Shown: piece after piece, positions 19,913-29,301 of the stretch
Position numbering within the stretch: position 1 is the stretch's first letter
Layout: the number at the start of each line of letters is the position of its first letter
DNA from: Nitrosovibrio sp. Nv4
GTDB lineage: Bacteria; Bdellovibrionota; UBA1018; CAIMNF01
Assembly: GCA_943327105.2 (NCBI GenBank)
Contig: CALPVV020000004.1
Span: 1 to 56,317, forward strand
Length of the DNA: 56,317 nucleotides
Direction of reading: 5' to 3'
The notes under the pieces: generated by a model
Seen by the model: the letters and a program-made list of their open reading frames with translations, nothing else
Told to the model about the DNA's origin: nothing
The model's database searches: none
Translations under genes and position numbers: made by a program

Positions 19913-20626
19913 ATGAGCGCTCTAGTTCCAAAGCATATCGCAATCATTATGGACGGTAATGGCCGCTGGGCGCAAGCCCGCGGCTATCCGCGTTTTTATG
20001 GGCACCTTCGTGGAAGTAACCGCGTAAAGGAAATTGTCCGTGAAGCCCGTAGGCTTGGTGTTTCGGCTCTGACCTTGTACGCATTTTCTACGGAAAACTG
20101 GAAGCGACCTGAAGAAGAGCTGAGCGTGCTTTGGAAGACACTGAAAAAGTACGTCCATCGACAAATCAAGGACATGAAAAAAAATGGCATTCGATTGCAC
20201 GTGATCGGCGAAATCGAACGTTTGCCTACGGATGTCAGAGATGAGTTGAAGCGTGCGATGAATGAGTTGAAGGACGGGAATCAAATGATTCTTACTTTCG
20301 CTCTTTCTTATGGTGGAAGGGCTGAAATCATTCAGGCAGCTACTCAATTTGCAAAAGATTGCATGAATGGTATCGCGACGCCTGAATCGTTAAATGAGAA
20401 AAAATTTGAAGAATACCTTTGGACCAGCCCGCTAGGTGAAAATTCAGATGTCGATTTATTGATTAGAACGAGTGGTGAGAAGCGCATCAGCAATTATTTG
20501 CTGTGGCAGGCATCTTATGCTGAATTCGATTTTCCAGAGTTGAATTGGCCGGATTATTCAGTTGAAGAATTTCATAAATCACTTGAGAATTTCAAGAACA
20601 GGAAAAGAAGATTCGGGGCTGTCTGA
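19913..20626 (+). CDS. uppS: Isoprenyl transferase (undecaprenyl diphosphate synthase)
   Basis: This 237-residue cis-prenyltransferase condenses isopentenyl diphosphate onto farnesyl diphosphate to give undecaprenyl diphosphate, the lipid carrier for peptidoglycan and O-antigen. The catalytic block IIMDGNGRWAQARG holds Asp14. LTLYAFSTENWKRP, DLLIRTSGEKRISNYLLWQ and YAEFDFPELNWPDY are all family hallmarks. It sits five bases after frr and 18 before cdsA. Its FPP substrate may come from the prenyl synthase at 46780-47589. Confidence 0.96.
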   Translation: MSALVPKHIAIIMDGNGRWAQARGYPRFYGHLRGSNRVKEIVREARRLGVSALTLYAFSTENWKRPEEELSVLWKTLKKYVHRQIKDMKKNGIRLHVIGEIERLPTDVRDELKRAMNELKDGNQMILTFALSYGGRAEIIQAATQFAKDCMNGIATPESLNEKKFEEYLWTSPLGENSDVDLLIRTSGEKRISNYLLWQASYAEFDFPELNWPDYSVEEFHKSLENFKNRKRRFGAV

Positions 20627-20644
20627 CCCGTTTTGTAGGTAAAT

Positions 20645-21511
20645 ATGAATCAGAATCTCAAATTAAGAATCATGACCGCAGCTATCGGTGTACCCCTCAT
20701 TTTGGTGTTGCTGACTAGTTTGGGTATCGAAGGTGTTGCATTGTTTTCCTGGATTGTTTCAATGGGCATGCTTTTCGAGTTTTGCCGCTTATTTTTTTCG
20801 CTTCCGGATGCCGGTGCCAAGACCGCAATGATGCTCTTACTGAATACCGTTTTTCATTTTTTGAATTACTGGATGTCGATTGGTTTAAGTTCTTCATTTC
20901 TTGGTTTGATGCCCCTTTTCCTTTTGTTTATTGTGTTTTTATTGATGGTTCCGCGTCTTTTGAACTATGAAGGTTCTGCCGCATTGGCTACTGAAGAGGG
21001 TACCCAGAAGCTTTCAAAGCATATTCAGGAACTGATGGCAGCTTGTTTCGGTATGATCTATGCCAGCTGGATACCGATGCTGATGGTTACCATTCGTCAA
21101 TCCAATCAAGGTAAATACTGGTTGATCTTTGCCATGTTAGTGGTTTGGTCATCAGATACGTTTGCTTATTTTGGTGGCAAATATTTTGGAAAACGTCTTT
21201 TCTTTGAAACCGTCAGTCCTAAGAAAACTTGGGAAGGCGCACTTACAGGTAGTATTGGTGCGTTGATTGTTTCTTTGGTTTTTGCCCAAATTTACATCAA
21301 CGGAGTTAGTTTCATTGAAATCGGTGTCATGTCTTTGACCATCAGTGTTGCTTCCATGCTGGGTGATTTGTGTGAAAGCATGATGAAAAGGGCTGCAAAC
21401 GTAAAGGATTCCGGCAGTATTTTGCCTGGTCATGGCGGCTTTTTGGACCGTTTTGACGGAGTCGTGTTTGCGCTTCCTGTTATGCTTGCATTTCTTTGGC
21501 TTCTTTCCTGA
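20645..21511 (+). CDS. cdsA: Phosphatidate cytidylyltransferase
   Basis: The 288-residue membrane protein makes CDP-diacylglycerol from CTP and phosphatidic acid. It has about seven or eight hydrophobic segments and the C-terminal CDP-DAG synthase signature, MKRAANVKDSGSILPGHGG followed by FLDRFDG. The second Asp region before it (WSSDTFAYFGGKYFGK) also fits. It follows uppS by 18 bases. The product feeds PssA encoded at 24136. Confidence 0.95.
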   Translation: MNQNLKLRIMTAAIGVPLILVLLTSLGIEGVALFSWIVSMGMLFEFCRLFFSLPDAGAKTAMMLLLNTVFHFLNYWMSIGLSSSFLGLMPLFLLFIVFLLMVPRLLNYEGSAALATEEGTQKLSKHIQELMAACFGMIYASWIPMLMVTIRQSNQGKYWLIFAMLVVWSSDTFAYFGGKYFGKRLFFETVSPKKTWEGALTGSIGALIVSLVFAQIYINGVSFIEIGVMSLTISVASMLGDLCESMMKRAANVKDSGSILPGHGGFLDRFDGVVFALPVMLAFLWLLS

Positions 21512-21580
21512 AAACTCATTGTTTTCGTAGCGATATTCAGTCTGTTTTGAGATACTCTTCCTCATAGAAAGAGGCTGACT

Positions 21581-23218
21581 ATGTCATCTATTTTAGGGTT
21601 CATTCTTGTACTCATTCCGCTCGTAATCATTCATGAGTTCGGACACTTTCTTTTTGCAAAACTTTTCAATGTGAGAGCGGATGCTTTCTCAGTTGGATTC
21701 GGACCGGTTTTGTTTTCCAAGAAAATTGGAGAAACCGATTTCCGCGTTTCGGCAATTCCACTTGGCGGTTATGTAAAGCTGCTAGGCGAAGATCCAACAA
21801 CTGAATTAACAGCTGAAGAAAAAGCACGAGCGCTACATCATCAGGCCCCATGGAAGCGTTTCTTTGTTTTCTTTGGTGGACCTCTTTTTAATTTTCTTTG
21901 GGCGATCATTGTATTCATGGCGATGATGGCAATCGGTGAACCACAGATGTCGACAAAATTTGGCAGAGTGCTTCTAGATTCGCCTGCACAAAAAGCAGGT
22001 TTCGTCGCTGGTGATAAAATAACCAGCATTGATGGCGAACCTATTTTGAAATTCGAAGATATGGTGATCAAGCTAACCGATAAAGCGGATAAAGATGTCG
22101 CTTTTGGCATTGATCGTGCTGGTGTAGTTAAAACCATCAATTACAAAACCCAATCTGAAGATGGTTTCAGTATTTACGGCGAAAATAAAAAAGTCGGTGT
22201 AATTGAAGGTTTGGTTCCAAACGCGAGAATGACCAAGATTGCCATTTCAAACCCTGAGTCGCTTGCTGCTAAAGCTGGATTCAAAAATGGTGATGAGATC
22301 TCAGTAATCAATGGCCAGAAGGTGGAAAGTTTTGAAGCGCTTGAATCAGCATACCAAGCGATGCAATCAACAGTTGAAATTTCAAAACCAATATCTCTTG
22401 CTCTTGAAATTAAACGTGGAGCTACAGAAGTACTTAATCTCACTTTGGTAGGCACATATTCGGGTAATCTTGCCACTGATTTTGGCCTTCATTCATCTGA
22501 GTTGTTTGTTGAACAGACGATGCCTGAGTCACCTGCTGAAAAAGCAGGGATTCAAAAAGGCGATCGTTTGGTATCGGTGAATGATTTTACGGTTAGAAGC
22601 TTTTTCGAGTTAAGAATGAAAATTCAAAAAGCGGGCGAAGAGAAGGGCAAAGTAAGCCTTGTTCTTGAACGAGCAGGCAAAATCATTCCTCTTGAAATCA
22701 TTCCTACCGTGAGTACGGAACGTGACCCGATGATGAAAAAGATGAAGCAATTCACTGTGGGAGTAATGCCTATTCCTTCAATGTTTGAGCCAGACATGAT
22801 CAAAGAACAAATTTGGAACCCGTTCAAACTTGTTTATCTGGGTACAGCACGCATGTTTGATCTTACTGCAAAAAACTTCATCTCTATTTCGAAGATGCTT
22901 CAAGGGCAGGTTTCAGTGAAATCATTGGGCGGACCGATTTTGATCGGAAAACTCGCAGGTGATTCGATCAATCGCGGATTAATCGATTTCTTAAAGATGA
23001 TGGCGATTCTTTCTATTGGTTTAGGGGTGTTGAATATTCTCCCAATTCCGGTACTCGATGGCGGTCATATTGTTCTTCTCGGTATCGAAGCGATTCGAGG
23101 TAAGGCTCTGAGTCTCAAGCAGGTTGAAATCGCTCAGCAGGTAGGTTTGGTCTTCATTCTTGGAATCATGGCTATCGTGATGAAGAATGACATTTCAAGA
23201 TTACCAATCTTCAATTAA
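21581..23218 (+). CDS. rseP: RIP metalloprotease RseP (site-2 protease) with three PDZ domains
   Basis: An intramembrane zinc protease of 545 residues, longer than the roughly 450 of E. coli RseP. The zinc motif HEFGH is at residues 18-22 in the first transmembrane segment, and the third ligand motif PVLDGGH lies near residue 490 in the last third. Between them are three PDZ-like units, each opening with a carboxylate loop and an AGF/AGI turn (SPAQKAGF, SLAAKAGF, SPAEKAGI), at about residues 125-205, 215-295 and 305-385. Two is usual in proteobacteria. In known cases RseP cleaves anti-sigma factors and signal-peptide remnants. It starts 69 bases after cdsA. Confidence 0.95.
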   Translation: MSSILGFILVLIPLVIIHEFGHFLFAKLFNVRADAFSVGFGPVLFSKKIGETDFRVSAIPLGGYVKLLGEDPTTELTAEEKARALHHQAPWKRFFVFFGGPLFNFLWAIIVFMAMMAIGEPQMSTKFGRVLLDSPAQKAGFVAGDKITSIDGEPILKFEDMVIKLTDKADKDVAFGIDRAGVVKTINYKTQSEDGFSIYGENKKVGVIEGLVPNARMTKIAISNPESLAAKAGFKNGDEISVINGQKVESFEALESAYQAMQSTVEISKPISLALEIKRGATEVLNLTLVGTYSGNLATDFGLHSSELFVEQTMPESPAEKAGIQKGDRLVSVNDFTVRSFFELRMKIQKAGEEKGKVSLVLERAGKIIPLEIIPTVSTERDPMMKKMKQFTVGVMPIPSMFEPDMIKEQIWNPFKLVYLGTARMFDLTAKNFISISKMLQGQVSVKSLGGPILIGKLAGDSINRGLIDFLKMMAILSIGLGVLNILPIPVLDGGHIVLLGIEAIRGKALSLKQVEIAQQVGLVFILGIMAIVMKNDISRLPIFN

Positions 23219-23244
23219 CCCTAAAAAGGACCAAGGCTTAACTC

Positions 23245-24084
23245 ATGTCTCAGAAATACATCGCATGGGATACTTCATCGGCCTCGGGTGTAGTCGTAGC
23301 ATTCGAAGTTGTAGATCAGCGTTTACGTCTGGTTTCAGAATGGTCTTTGAGTTTTGAAACGGGTAAGCACTCTGAACGCCTGCTTTGGACCATCGATATC
23401 GTGTTGAAAAGTGCTGGTTGGAAACTTTCTGATTTAGCTGCGATTGGCGTTGGTGTTGGTCCCGGTTCTTTCACTGGTCTTCGTATCGGCATCACCACGG
23501 CTAAAATTCTTGCCGAACAATTGAAAATTCCTACCGTGGCAATCTCCAGTCTTGCGTTTTTGGCGCGAGGATTGGTTTCACTTCTGGGTGACGACAAGAA
23601 AAATGACAAGACTTTGCTTGTGGCGTGTACGGATGCCACTAAGGGTGAGTGGTTTACGCTGCTCGGACCTGTGAAAGCGGTAAGAGATTGTGTTTCAATG
23701 GCTGATGGTGATTCTTCCGGTCTATGGGCTCGTGGCGTTACTGAGATGACCCTTACGCCAGAAGAAGTGATTGAATCGGTGAAGACCTATTTGAGTAAAA
23801 ATCCGAAAAGTATGTGGGTTGCGATTGGTCAGTCGATCGAGCGCTATCCGGATGTTTTCAAGCTGCTTCCTGTAAAACGTAGAATCGAAGTACATGCGCA
23901 TGGGTTACATCAGCCACAACCTCGAATTTTGGCGACTCTGATGTGGGAGTCGTTACAACAAACAGTAACGCGAAAACCTTTATTGCTCAGACCACGTTAT
24001 TTGAGAGATTCAGAGGCTGAAGTCAAGTTAAGAAAAGGGTTGCTAAAGGCTGCGCCCGTTGCCCTGCGAGGCGGAATTGCATAA
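23245..24084 (+). CDS. tsaB: tRNA threonylcarbamoyladenosine biosynthesis protein TsaB
   Basis: The 279-residue protein has the ASKHA-fold opening YIAWDTSSASGVVVAF and the TsaB signature GVGVGPGSFTGLRIGITTAK, followed by LKIPTVAISSLAFLA. With TsaD, TsaE and TsaC, TsaB makes the t6A37 modification on ANN-reading tRNAs. It is a bit longer than usual (about 230), with extra residues in the C-terminal half (DGDSSGLWARG and the final basic tail). The start has AAAGGA 20 bases upstream and AAGG nearer. It lies 26 bases after rseP. Confidence 0.92.
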   Translation: MSQKYIAWDTSSASGVVVAFEVVDQRLRLVSEWSLSFETGKHSERLLWTIDIVLKSAGWKLSDLAAIGVGVGPGSFTGLRIGITTAKILAEQLKIPTVAISSLAFLARGLVSLLGDDKKNDKTLLVACTDATKGEWFTLLGPVKAVRDCVSMADGDSSGLWARGVTEMTLTPEEVIESVKTYLSKNPKSMWVAIGQSIERYPDVFKLLPVKRRIEVHAHGLHQPQPRILATLMWESLQQTVTRKPLLLRPRYLRDSEAEVKLRKGLLKAAPVALRGGIA

Positions 24085-24135
24085 CGAGTCAAACGTGTGC
24101 TAGCCTGAATTTATTAGGGAAAGATCCAGGACCTC

Positions 24136-24900
24136 ATGAAAAAAATTTATATTCTTCCGAACATGATTACGACCGCAAACCTGGTTTGTGGCTTTCTTTC
24201 GATGATTCATTCGATTCAAGGTGATTTCGTCAAGGCAACTTGGTTGATCATTGTTGCGGCGATTTTTGATTCACTGGATGGTCGAGTGGCTCGAATGGCG
24301 AAAGCAACTTCTGCTTTTGGTGTTCAGTATGATTCTTTGTCAGATTTGACTTCATTTGGTATTGCGCCGGCAATCATGCTTTATTCTTATGTGTTGAATG
24401 GGCTTGGTGGTTTTGGAATTAGCGTTGCAGCATTCTATTCCATTTGTGCAGCATTGAGATTGGCCCGATTCAACGTAAGTGCGGAAGAAAAGGACCCGAC
24501 TAAACTGGCTAAAATCCGTAAAGGCTATTTTCAGGGAATGCCATCTCCTGCATCGGCTGGAATTGTGGTTACCAGCGTGATGCTTCAAGTAGAGACCTCA
24601 TATTTTTCTGATTCCTTCATTCAAGTTTTTTTCGCTATCATCGGGGCTTTACTTGCATTGCTGATGGTAAGCAATATTCCTTTTCCTTCATTTAAAGAAG
24701 TGAACTGGAGATCAAAGGGCAAGGCCTGGATTTTGTTGATCCCTGTTGTTTTCATTCTTAGTGTTGTTCAAATGCCAGAAATCACCCTATTTGTCTGCGG
24801 TTTTGCATATTTGGTTTTGGGCATGATGTGGGCTGGATACATGTGTTTTATTCGTGATAAAAAACAAAAGACCGGAGTGAATGGTGTTGCGCAAGTTTGA
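24136..24900 (+). CDS. pssA: CDP-diacylglycerol-serine O-phosphatidyltransferase
   Basis: The 254-residue membrane protein carries the CDP-alcohol phosphatidyltransferase motif D-G-x2-A-R-x7-G-x3-D-x3-D with Asp45, Asp48, Gly49, Arg53, Gly61, Asp65 and Asp69. The opening ILPNMITTANLVCGF and the overall eight-segment membrane pattern fit the type II phosphatidylserine synthase subclass. It makes phosphatidylserine, the precursor of phosphatidylethanolamine, from the CDP-DAG produced by CdsA. An AGGA ribosome-binding site precedes the ATG. The stop codon overlaps the next gene by 20 bases. Confidence 0.93.
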   Translation: MKKIYILPNMITTANLVCGFLSMIHSIQGDFVKATWLIIVAAIFDSLDGRVARMAKATSAFGVQYDSLSDLTSFGIAPAIMLYSYVLNGLGGFGISVAAFYSICAALRLARFNVSAEEKDPTKLAKIRKGYFQGMPSPASAGIVVTSVMLQVETSYFSDSFIQVFFAIIGALLALLMVSNIPFPSFKEVNWRSKGKAWILLIPVVFILSVVQMPEITLFVCGFAYLVLGMMWAGYMCFIRDKKQKTGVNGVAQV

Positions 24901-27064
24901 ACTCTTAGTCGCTTTACTTGCTTTTTCAATTACGGCAGATGCCGCAGAAATTCTGGTCAATCCTCCGGCTCCATTGCCTCAAAAGGTAATGGGTGATTCC
25001 AATATCAAAATTTATTTTCCTGGTAGAAACGGTTCAGCTCCTACGGCCCCAGCTGTATTGCACCCTGATTATCGCTATATCAATGCTTCGGCAAATGATC
25101 TGATTTATATCGATGTCAGTACCAACCATAAATTTACGGTCACCACAGGACAGCGAATTGCAGTGGCATTAAAAGCAGGAAGTGGTTATGTCACTCTGAC
25201 CGGAGCAAGCCAAGTCGTTGGAGATTCCGCTCCGAGTGATTGCAGTTCAAATAGCGGCGGGTGTCTCAGTACGAATACGGGTGCTTATTATTCTGAAAAC
25301 TCGACATTAAGACTGTCGTTTACTCTTTCTCAGCTTTGTTCACCAGTGACCACTTCATCTGCCTCCGCACTCTGCTCTTCTTCGAATGCTCAAGATGCGA
25401 CCAATTTAACTTTAACCCAGGAAGTAGATGTTTATTTCGGGGTGGTCAATCCTTCTGCTACCACGGGAAGTGATGTCGGGAATTCAACAGGTGCAATTCA
25501 TGAAATAACGACTTTAGGCTTGACCGATGAGGCGCCTTCGATCACTGCAACTTGTCCGTCGAACCACTATTTTCCTGGTGATTCATCGATTTTTTTGAAT
25601 GTGGGTCAGTTCACTCCGAATATTACTATTGGAACTGGAGCTGCACTTCAATATTTGCTGGTATTGGCCAAAGATGGGGCTGCTGTAGATGCTCCTCCGG
25701 GCGGACTTACCAGCAATTCTATCGTCTCTAGGGTTTCATCTTCAGGAACTTCGGAAGTCATTAAAGGTTTCGTCAATACGACTAATGGTACTGACCATGC
25801 TTATAACCTTGATGTATATCTGCAAAATATTGCGGGGATTATTTCGGGTACCAAGTCATCGTGCGTGGTTCAATCTCAAAGCATCAACGGAATGTTGTCC
25901 GAAAGTAAGTGTTTCATCGCTACGGCCGCATATCATGATGGTAGAGCTGCTCCGGTGATGATGCTTCGTCGTTTCAGAGATCAGGTACTTTCAAAATTTG
26001 ATTTGGGCCGAGATTTCATCAAAAATTATTATCATTACTCTCCGGCGCTTGCCGAATGGGCTTGGGATAAACCAATCATTCGATCGTTGGCCCTGAAGGT
26101 GCTGACGCCGATTGAACTCATGGCCTGGGCAATTTTAAAGGTTTCGAGCGCTGATGAACCTATTCAACCCTATCTTGATCGTATTAAAAAACAGATTGGT
26201 GATGAAAAGGTTTCGACTAGTGAAAGTTACAGTGAAATAGAAAAAAAGAAACTGGAAACGGAAAATCCGACTCCGGCTAATGCGAATGAATCCTATATCG
26301 GCAGAATCAAGAAAACGCTTCCACCTGATGAGAGTGAAGAGGCTGCAAAGGATTATTCAAAAAAAGAAAAAACAAAGTTACCGAGTGAGACTGATCGTGA
26401 GAGCCCGATAAAAGTGGTTAAAGATGGGCGTGATGACAAGCTTGGTTTTGGAGATAAGCCATCAATTAAAAACGCAGCCAGCTTGAAACTGGGTCTTTCT
26501 ACAGGCATGAATGTCAGTGTTGCAAATGCCACACATTCATTTGAAGAAATTTATGGTTCAGGCTACCAGCCCGAAATGATTCTTCATTATGAGCGCCAGT
26601 TATTTCACTCCGAGAATTTTGGAAGTTTCGGGATCGGCGGCGATTTCGGTATCGCCTATTCCGGCGGAAAAGGTCTCTTTCAGTTCGGGTATTCAGGCTC
26701 GAATGTTTCTCAAACCGGTTTCGGTTTTTTTCAAGTTCCGGTCGTTCTTACCGGGACTTATCGTTTTAATTTACTTCGTATCTTAAGACCATATGCTTCA
26801 GCCGGTGGTGGAGCGATTTTTTATAATGAAACCCGTGAAGATTCCGTTTCAGACAAGAAGGGCTACAGTTTTGTTTACCAAACCAGCCTTGGGGCATCTT
26901 TGCTGCTCGATTTTCTAGATACAAAAACTTCACGCGACAGTTACCTTGCAGATGGTATTCAGCATACCTACTTTTTTCTTGAGTACCTTTATCTCAATTC
27001 CCTCAAGTCTAGCGTGATGTTCAAACGCGCCGGTTTATATGCCGGTTTTACATTCGAGTTTTAG
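24881..27064 (+). CDS. Secreted CFI-box protein fused to a C-terminal outer-membrane barrel
   Basis: This 727-residue protein has a signal peptide (MVLRKFELLVALLAFSI), a Ser/Thr/Gly-rich beta region to residue 340, and a CFI box, CFIATAAY, at residues 344-351. Residues 352-422 match the conserved helices that follow CFI boxes (VMMLRRFRDQVLSKFDLGRD). Residues 430-509 hold two degenerate repeats of about 41 residues (Y-x2-RIKK ... YS-x2-EK-x-KL), and the last 200 residues look like an outer-membrane barrel ending in GFTFEF. CFI boxes are normally near the C-terminus of surface proteins. It starts inside pssA with GGAG upstream. Function is unknown. Confidence 0.8.
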   Translation: MVLRKFELLVALLAFSITADAAEILVNPPAPLPQKVMGDSNIKIYFPGRNGSAPTAPAVLHPDYRYINASANDLIYIDVSTNHKFTVTTGQRIAVALKAGSGYVTLTGASQVVGDSAPSDCSSNSGGCLSTNTGAYYSENSTLRLSFTLSQLCSPVTTSSASALCSSSNAQDATNLTLTQEVDVYFGVVNPSATTGSDVGNSTGAIHEITTLGLTDEAPSITATCPSNHYFPGDSSIFLNVGQFTPNITIGTGAALQYLLVLAKDGAAVDAPPGGLTSNSIVSRVSSSGTSEVIKGFVNTTNGTDHAYNLDVYLQNIAGIISGTKSSCVVQSQSINGMLSESKCFIATAAYHDGRAAPVMMLRRFRDQVLSKFDLGRDFIKNYYHYSPALAEWAWDKPIIRSLALKVLTPIELMAWAILKVSSADEPIQPYLDRIKKQIGDEKVSTSESYSEIEKKKLETENPTPANANESYIGRIKKTLPPDESEEAAKDYSKKEKTKLPSETDRESPIKVVKDGRDDKLGFGDKPSIKNAASLKLGLSTGMNVSVANATHSFEEIYGSGYQPEMILHYERQLFHSENFGSFGIGGDFGIAYSGGKGLFQFGYSGSNVSQTGFGFFQVPVVLTGTYRFNLLRILRPYASAGGGAIFYNETREDSVSDKKGYSFVYQTSLGASLLLDFLDTKTSRDSYLADGIQHTYFFLEYLYLNSLKSSVMFKRAGLYAGFTFEF
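26168..26407 (+). repeat. Two degenerate copies of a 41-residue coding repeat
   Basis: Within the CFI-box protein, Y-x2-RIKK recurs at residues 431-437 and 472-478, and YS-x2-EK-x-KL at 450-458 and 492-500, so the copies are 41-42 codons apart. The segment is rich in Lys, Glu, Pro and Ser and probably forms a flexible linker between the CFI-box domain and the barrel. Confidence 0.55.
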
Positions 27065-27065
27065 G

Positions 27066-27878
27066 ATGAATCATAAGTTTGCATTTAGAGTCGCATATCT
27101 CGGCAAGAACTATTGCGGATGGCAGCGCCAATCAAAAGGTGGTCCTGAATCTCCCGTGTTACCGGCAATTCAAGAAACTCTTGAAGATGCGATTAGTAGA
27201 ATTACCAATGAAAAAATTGTGGTAGTCGGCAGTGGTCGCACCGATGCGGGTGTAAATTCAGTGGGACAGGTTGCTCACTTTCGAACTTCAAATACCAAGC
27301 TCACTGAAGAGAATTTAAAGCGTGGAATGAATACCTATCTTCCGTCTGACATTCGGGTGATGCGTGTGGACCGTGTCGCAGATGATTTTCATGCTCAGCG
27401 ATCAGCTATTAAGAAGCAGTATAGTTATTATTTTCAGCAAGGCCCGAGCCCCTTGCCTCACTTGATGGACACGACGTGGTGGATTTACCGAACGCTTGAT
27501 ATCGATGCGATGAAAAAGGCAGTGGTTCATCTACGTGGTGAACATGATTTCAAGGCGTTTCAGGCATCAGATGCAAACCCGCTGAAATCGACCGTTCGTG
27601 AGATTCTCGAAGCAGAAGTTACTCACGAAATCATGCCCGCTTTTCCAGGGGCCGACCTCAGTGATGAGGGGTATTCTGTGATCCGGGTTCGGCTGGTGGG
27701 AACCGGTTTTTTGAAGCAAATGGTACGTGGAATCGCCGGGACCCTCCTCAAGGTGGGTGAGGGACGTCGTAATCCTGAAGAAATGCTTGATATCATAGAG
27801 AAAAAAGACCGCTCCCTTGTGGGTACCACAGCCCCTCCAAAAGGGCTGACATTAGAGCGGGTTTGGTATACTTTATAG
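27066..27878 (+). CDS. truA: tRNA pseudouridine(38-40) synthase
   Basis: This 270-residue enzyme converts U38-U40 in the anticodon arm to pseudouridine. With ATG 27066 as start, the catalytic aspartate in SGRTDAGVNS is residue 60, the same number as in E. coli TruA. YLGKNYCGWQRQ, HLRGEHDFKAFQ and the C-terminal FLKQMVRGIAGTLLKVGEG all fit. The start is one base after the preceding stop; an in-frame ATG at 27039 would add nine residues not found in the family. The gene is eight bases before tig. Confidence 0.95.
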   Translation: MNHKFAFRVAYLGKNYCGWQRQSKGGPESPVLPAIQETLEDAISRITNEKIVVVGSGRTDAGVNSVGQVAHFRTSNTKLTEENLKRGMNTYLPSDIRVMRVDRVADDFHAQRSAIKKQYSYYFQQGPSPLPHLMDTTWWIYRTLDIDAMKKAVVHLRGEHDFKAFQASDANPLKSTVREILEAEVTHEIMPAFPGADLSDEGYSVIRVRLVGTGFLKQMVRGIAGTLLKVGEGRRNPEEMLDIIEKKDRSLVGTTAPPKGLTLERVWYTL

Positions 27879-27885
27879 GGCTCAT

Positions 27886-29214
27886 ATGGAAACACAAATT
27901 AAACTAGAAAACGTATCGACCGTTCAGAAAAAATTTATTGTGACTATCCCTGCTGGGAAAGTCAGCCAGACCGTAGAGAAGAAATTTGCTGAAGCTCAAA
28001 AAACTGCAAAAATCAAAGGCTTCCGTCCAGGTAAAGTACCTCTCAACTTGGTTAAGCAATATTATAAAGAAGAAGTGAATCAAAGCGCTCTCAACTCTTT
28101 GATCAACGAAACTTACAACGAAGCATTGAAAAAACATGAACTTCGTATTGTAGGTGAGCCATCTTTCGAAGGTGCCAAAGAAAAAGAACACATTCACATT
28201 GCTGAAGGCCAAGAGCTTTCATACGTTGCAACTGTTGAAGTGGTGCCTGAAGTTGACCCTAAAGATTACAAAGGTCTCTCAGTTGAAAAAGTTTCTGCTG
28301 AAGTGACCGCAGAAGACATTGAGAAAGTGAAAAAGAACCTTCTTGATCGTAAAGCCGAAATCACTCCAGCTGCTCGTGCGGCAAAAACCGGTGACTTCGT
28401 TGACTTCAAATACGAAGGTAAAATCAAGACCGATAAAGGAATGGAATCTCAGCCAAACTTGAGCGGTGAGCGCAATGCCGAAATCGGTAGCGGTCAATTG
28501 TTGCCTGAGTTTGAGAAAAACCTCATTGGCCTTAAAGCAGGTGAAAACAAAACTTTCAAAATGAACTATGATAAAGAGTTCACGGATGCAAACCTTGCGG
28601 GCAAAGAAGCTGAATACACAGTTGACGTTCGTGAAGTGAAGGAAAAAGTTCTTCCTGCGTTCACCGAAGAACTCGTGAAGGAATTCGGTTACGAAAGTCT
28701 TGCTGACTTCGAAACCAAGTCAAAAGAGATGTTGGCGAAAAATAAAGCTGAAGAATCTGATAATTCACTTCGCAATAACATGATTGAAAAGCTGATCGAG
28801 AAAAACGCGATCGAAGTTCCACAAGGTCTTGTTTATTCACAAATGCGTGCATTGGCAGATGATTATTCAAACGAGCTTAAGCGTTATGGTTTTAATGATC
28901 AGATGGTTCAATCTGCGATTGTCAGCCAGCTTCAAGACTTCAAGAAGCGCGCTGAAACCCAAGTTCGTGCGGGCATTCTTCTTGATGCAATTGCGAAAAA
29001 AGAAAAAATCGTTGCTAAACCTGCCGACATCGAAGCTGAAATGGCTAAAATGGCAGCAAGTTACGGCGTAGAAGTAAAAATGCTGAAAGACCGTTTGGAT
29101 GCAAATCCTCGTGACCTTTCGAACTTTGAATACCGCGTGCGTGAAGAGCTCACCATTCAGATGATCTTGGGTGCTGCGAAAGTAGCCACCGCAAAAGAAG
29201 CGAAAAAGAAATAA
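27886..29214 (+). CDS. tig: Trigger factor (ribosome-associated chaperone)
   Basis: The 442-residue protein has the three-domain layout of trigger factor: an N-terminal ribosome-binding domain with KGFRPGKVP (about residues 44-52), an FKBP-type peptidyl-prolyl isomerase domain (about 160-250, GDFVDFKYEGKI) and a long helical C-terminal arm. It shelters nascent chains at the tunnel exit. It follows truA by eight bases and ends in a strong terminator. It is not followed by clpP-clpX-lon, which often accompany it. Confidence 0.97.
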   Translation: METQIKLENVSTVQKKFIVTIPAGKVSQTVEKKFAEAQKTAKIKGFRPGKVPLNLVKQYYKEEVNQSALNSLINETYNEALKKHELRIVGEPSFEGAKEKEHIHIAEGQELSYVATVEVVPEVDPKDYKGLSVEKVSAEVTAEDIEKVKKNLLDRKAEITPAARAAKTGDFVDFKYEGKIKTDKGMESQPNLSGERNAEIGSGQLLPEFEKNLIGLKAGENKTFKMNYDKEFTDANLAGKEAEYTVDVREVKEKVLPAFTEELVKEFGYESLADFETKSKEMLAKNKAEESDNSLRNNMIEKLIEKNAIEVPQGLVYSQMRALADDYSNELKRYGFNDQMVQSAIVSQLQDFKKRAETQVRAGILLDAIAKKEKIVAKPADIEAEMAKMAASYGVEVKMLKDRLDANPRDLSNFEYRVREELTIQMILGAAKVATAKEAKKK

Positions 29215-29236
29215 TCTTTTCTGAAGAATGAAATTG

Positions 29237-29274
29237 AAAAAGCCCCGGGTGATTCACTCGGGGCTTTTTTATTT
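29237..29274 (+). terminator. Terminator after tig
   Basis: AAAAAGCCCCG (29237-29247) pairs with CGGGGCTTTTT (29259-29269), with an inner GTGA/TCAC, and continues into T and A. It also faces the ABC permease gene ending at 29302 on the other strand, for which the A-run could serve as T tract. Confidence 0.92.
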
Positions 29275-29301
29275 TAATTTATAGATGAAAATTTCTTGGA
29301 A

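Noticed and set aside
27039-27065. Upstream ATG for truA
   Set aside because: It adds nine residues absent from the family; with ATG 27066 the catalytic Asp falls at position 60, as in E. coli.
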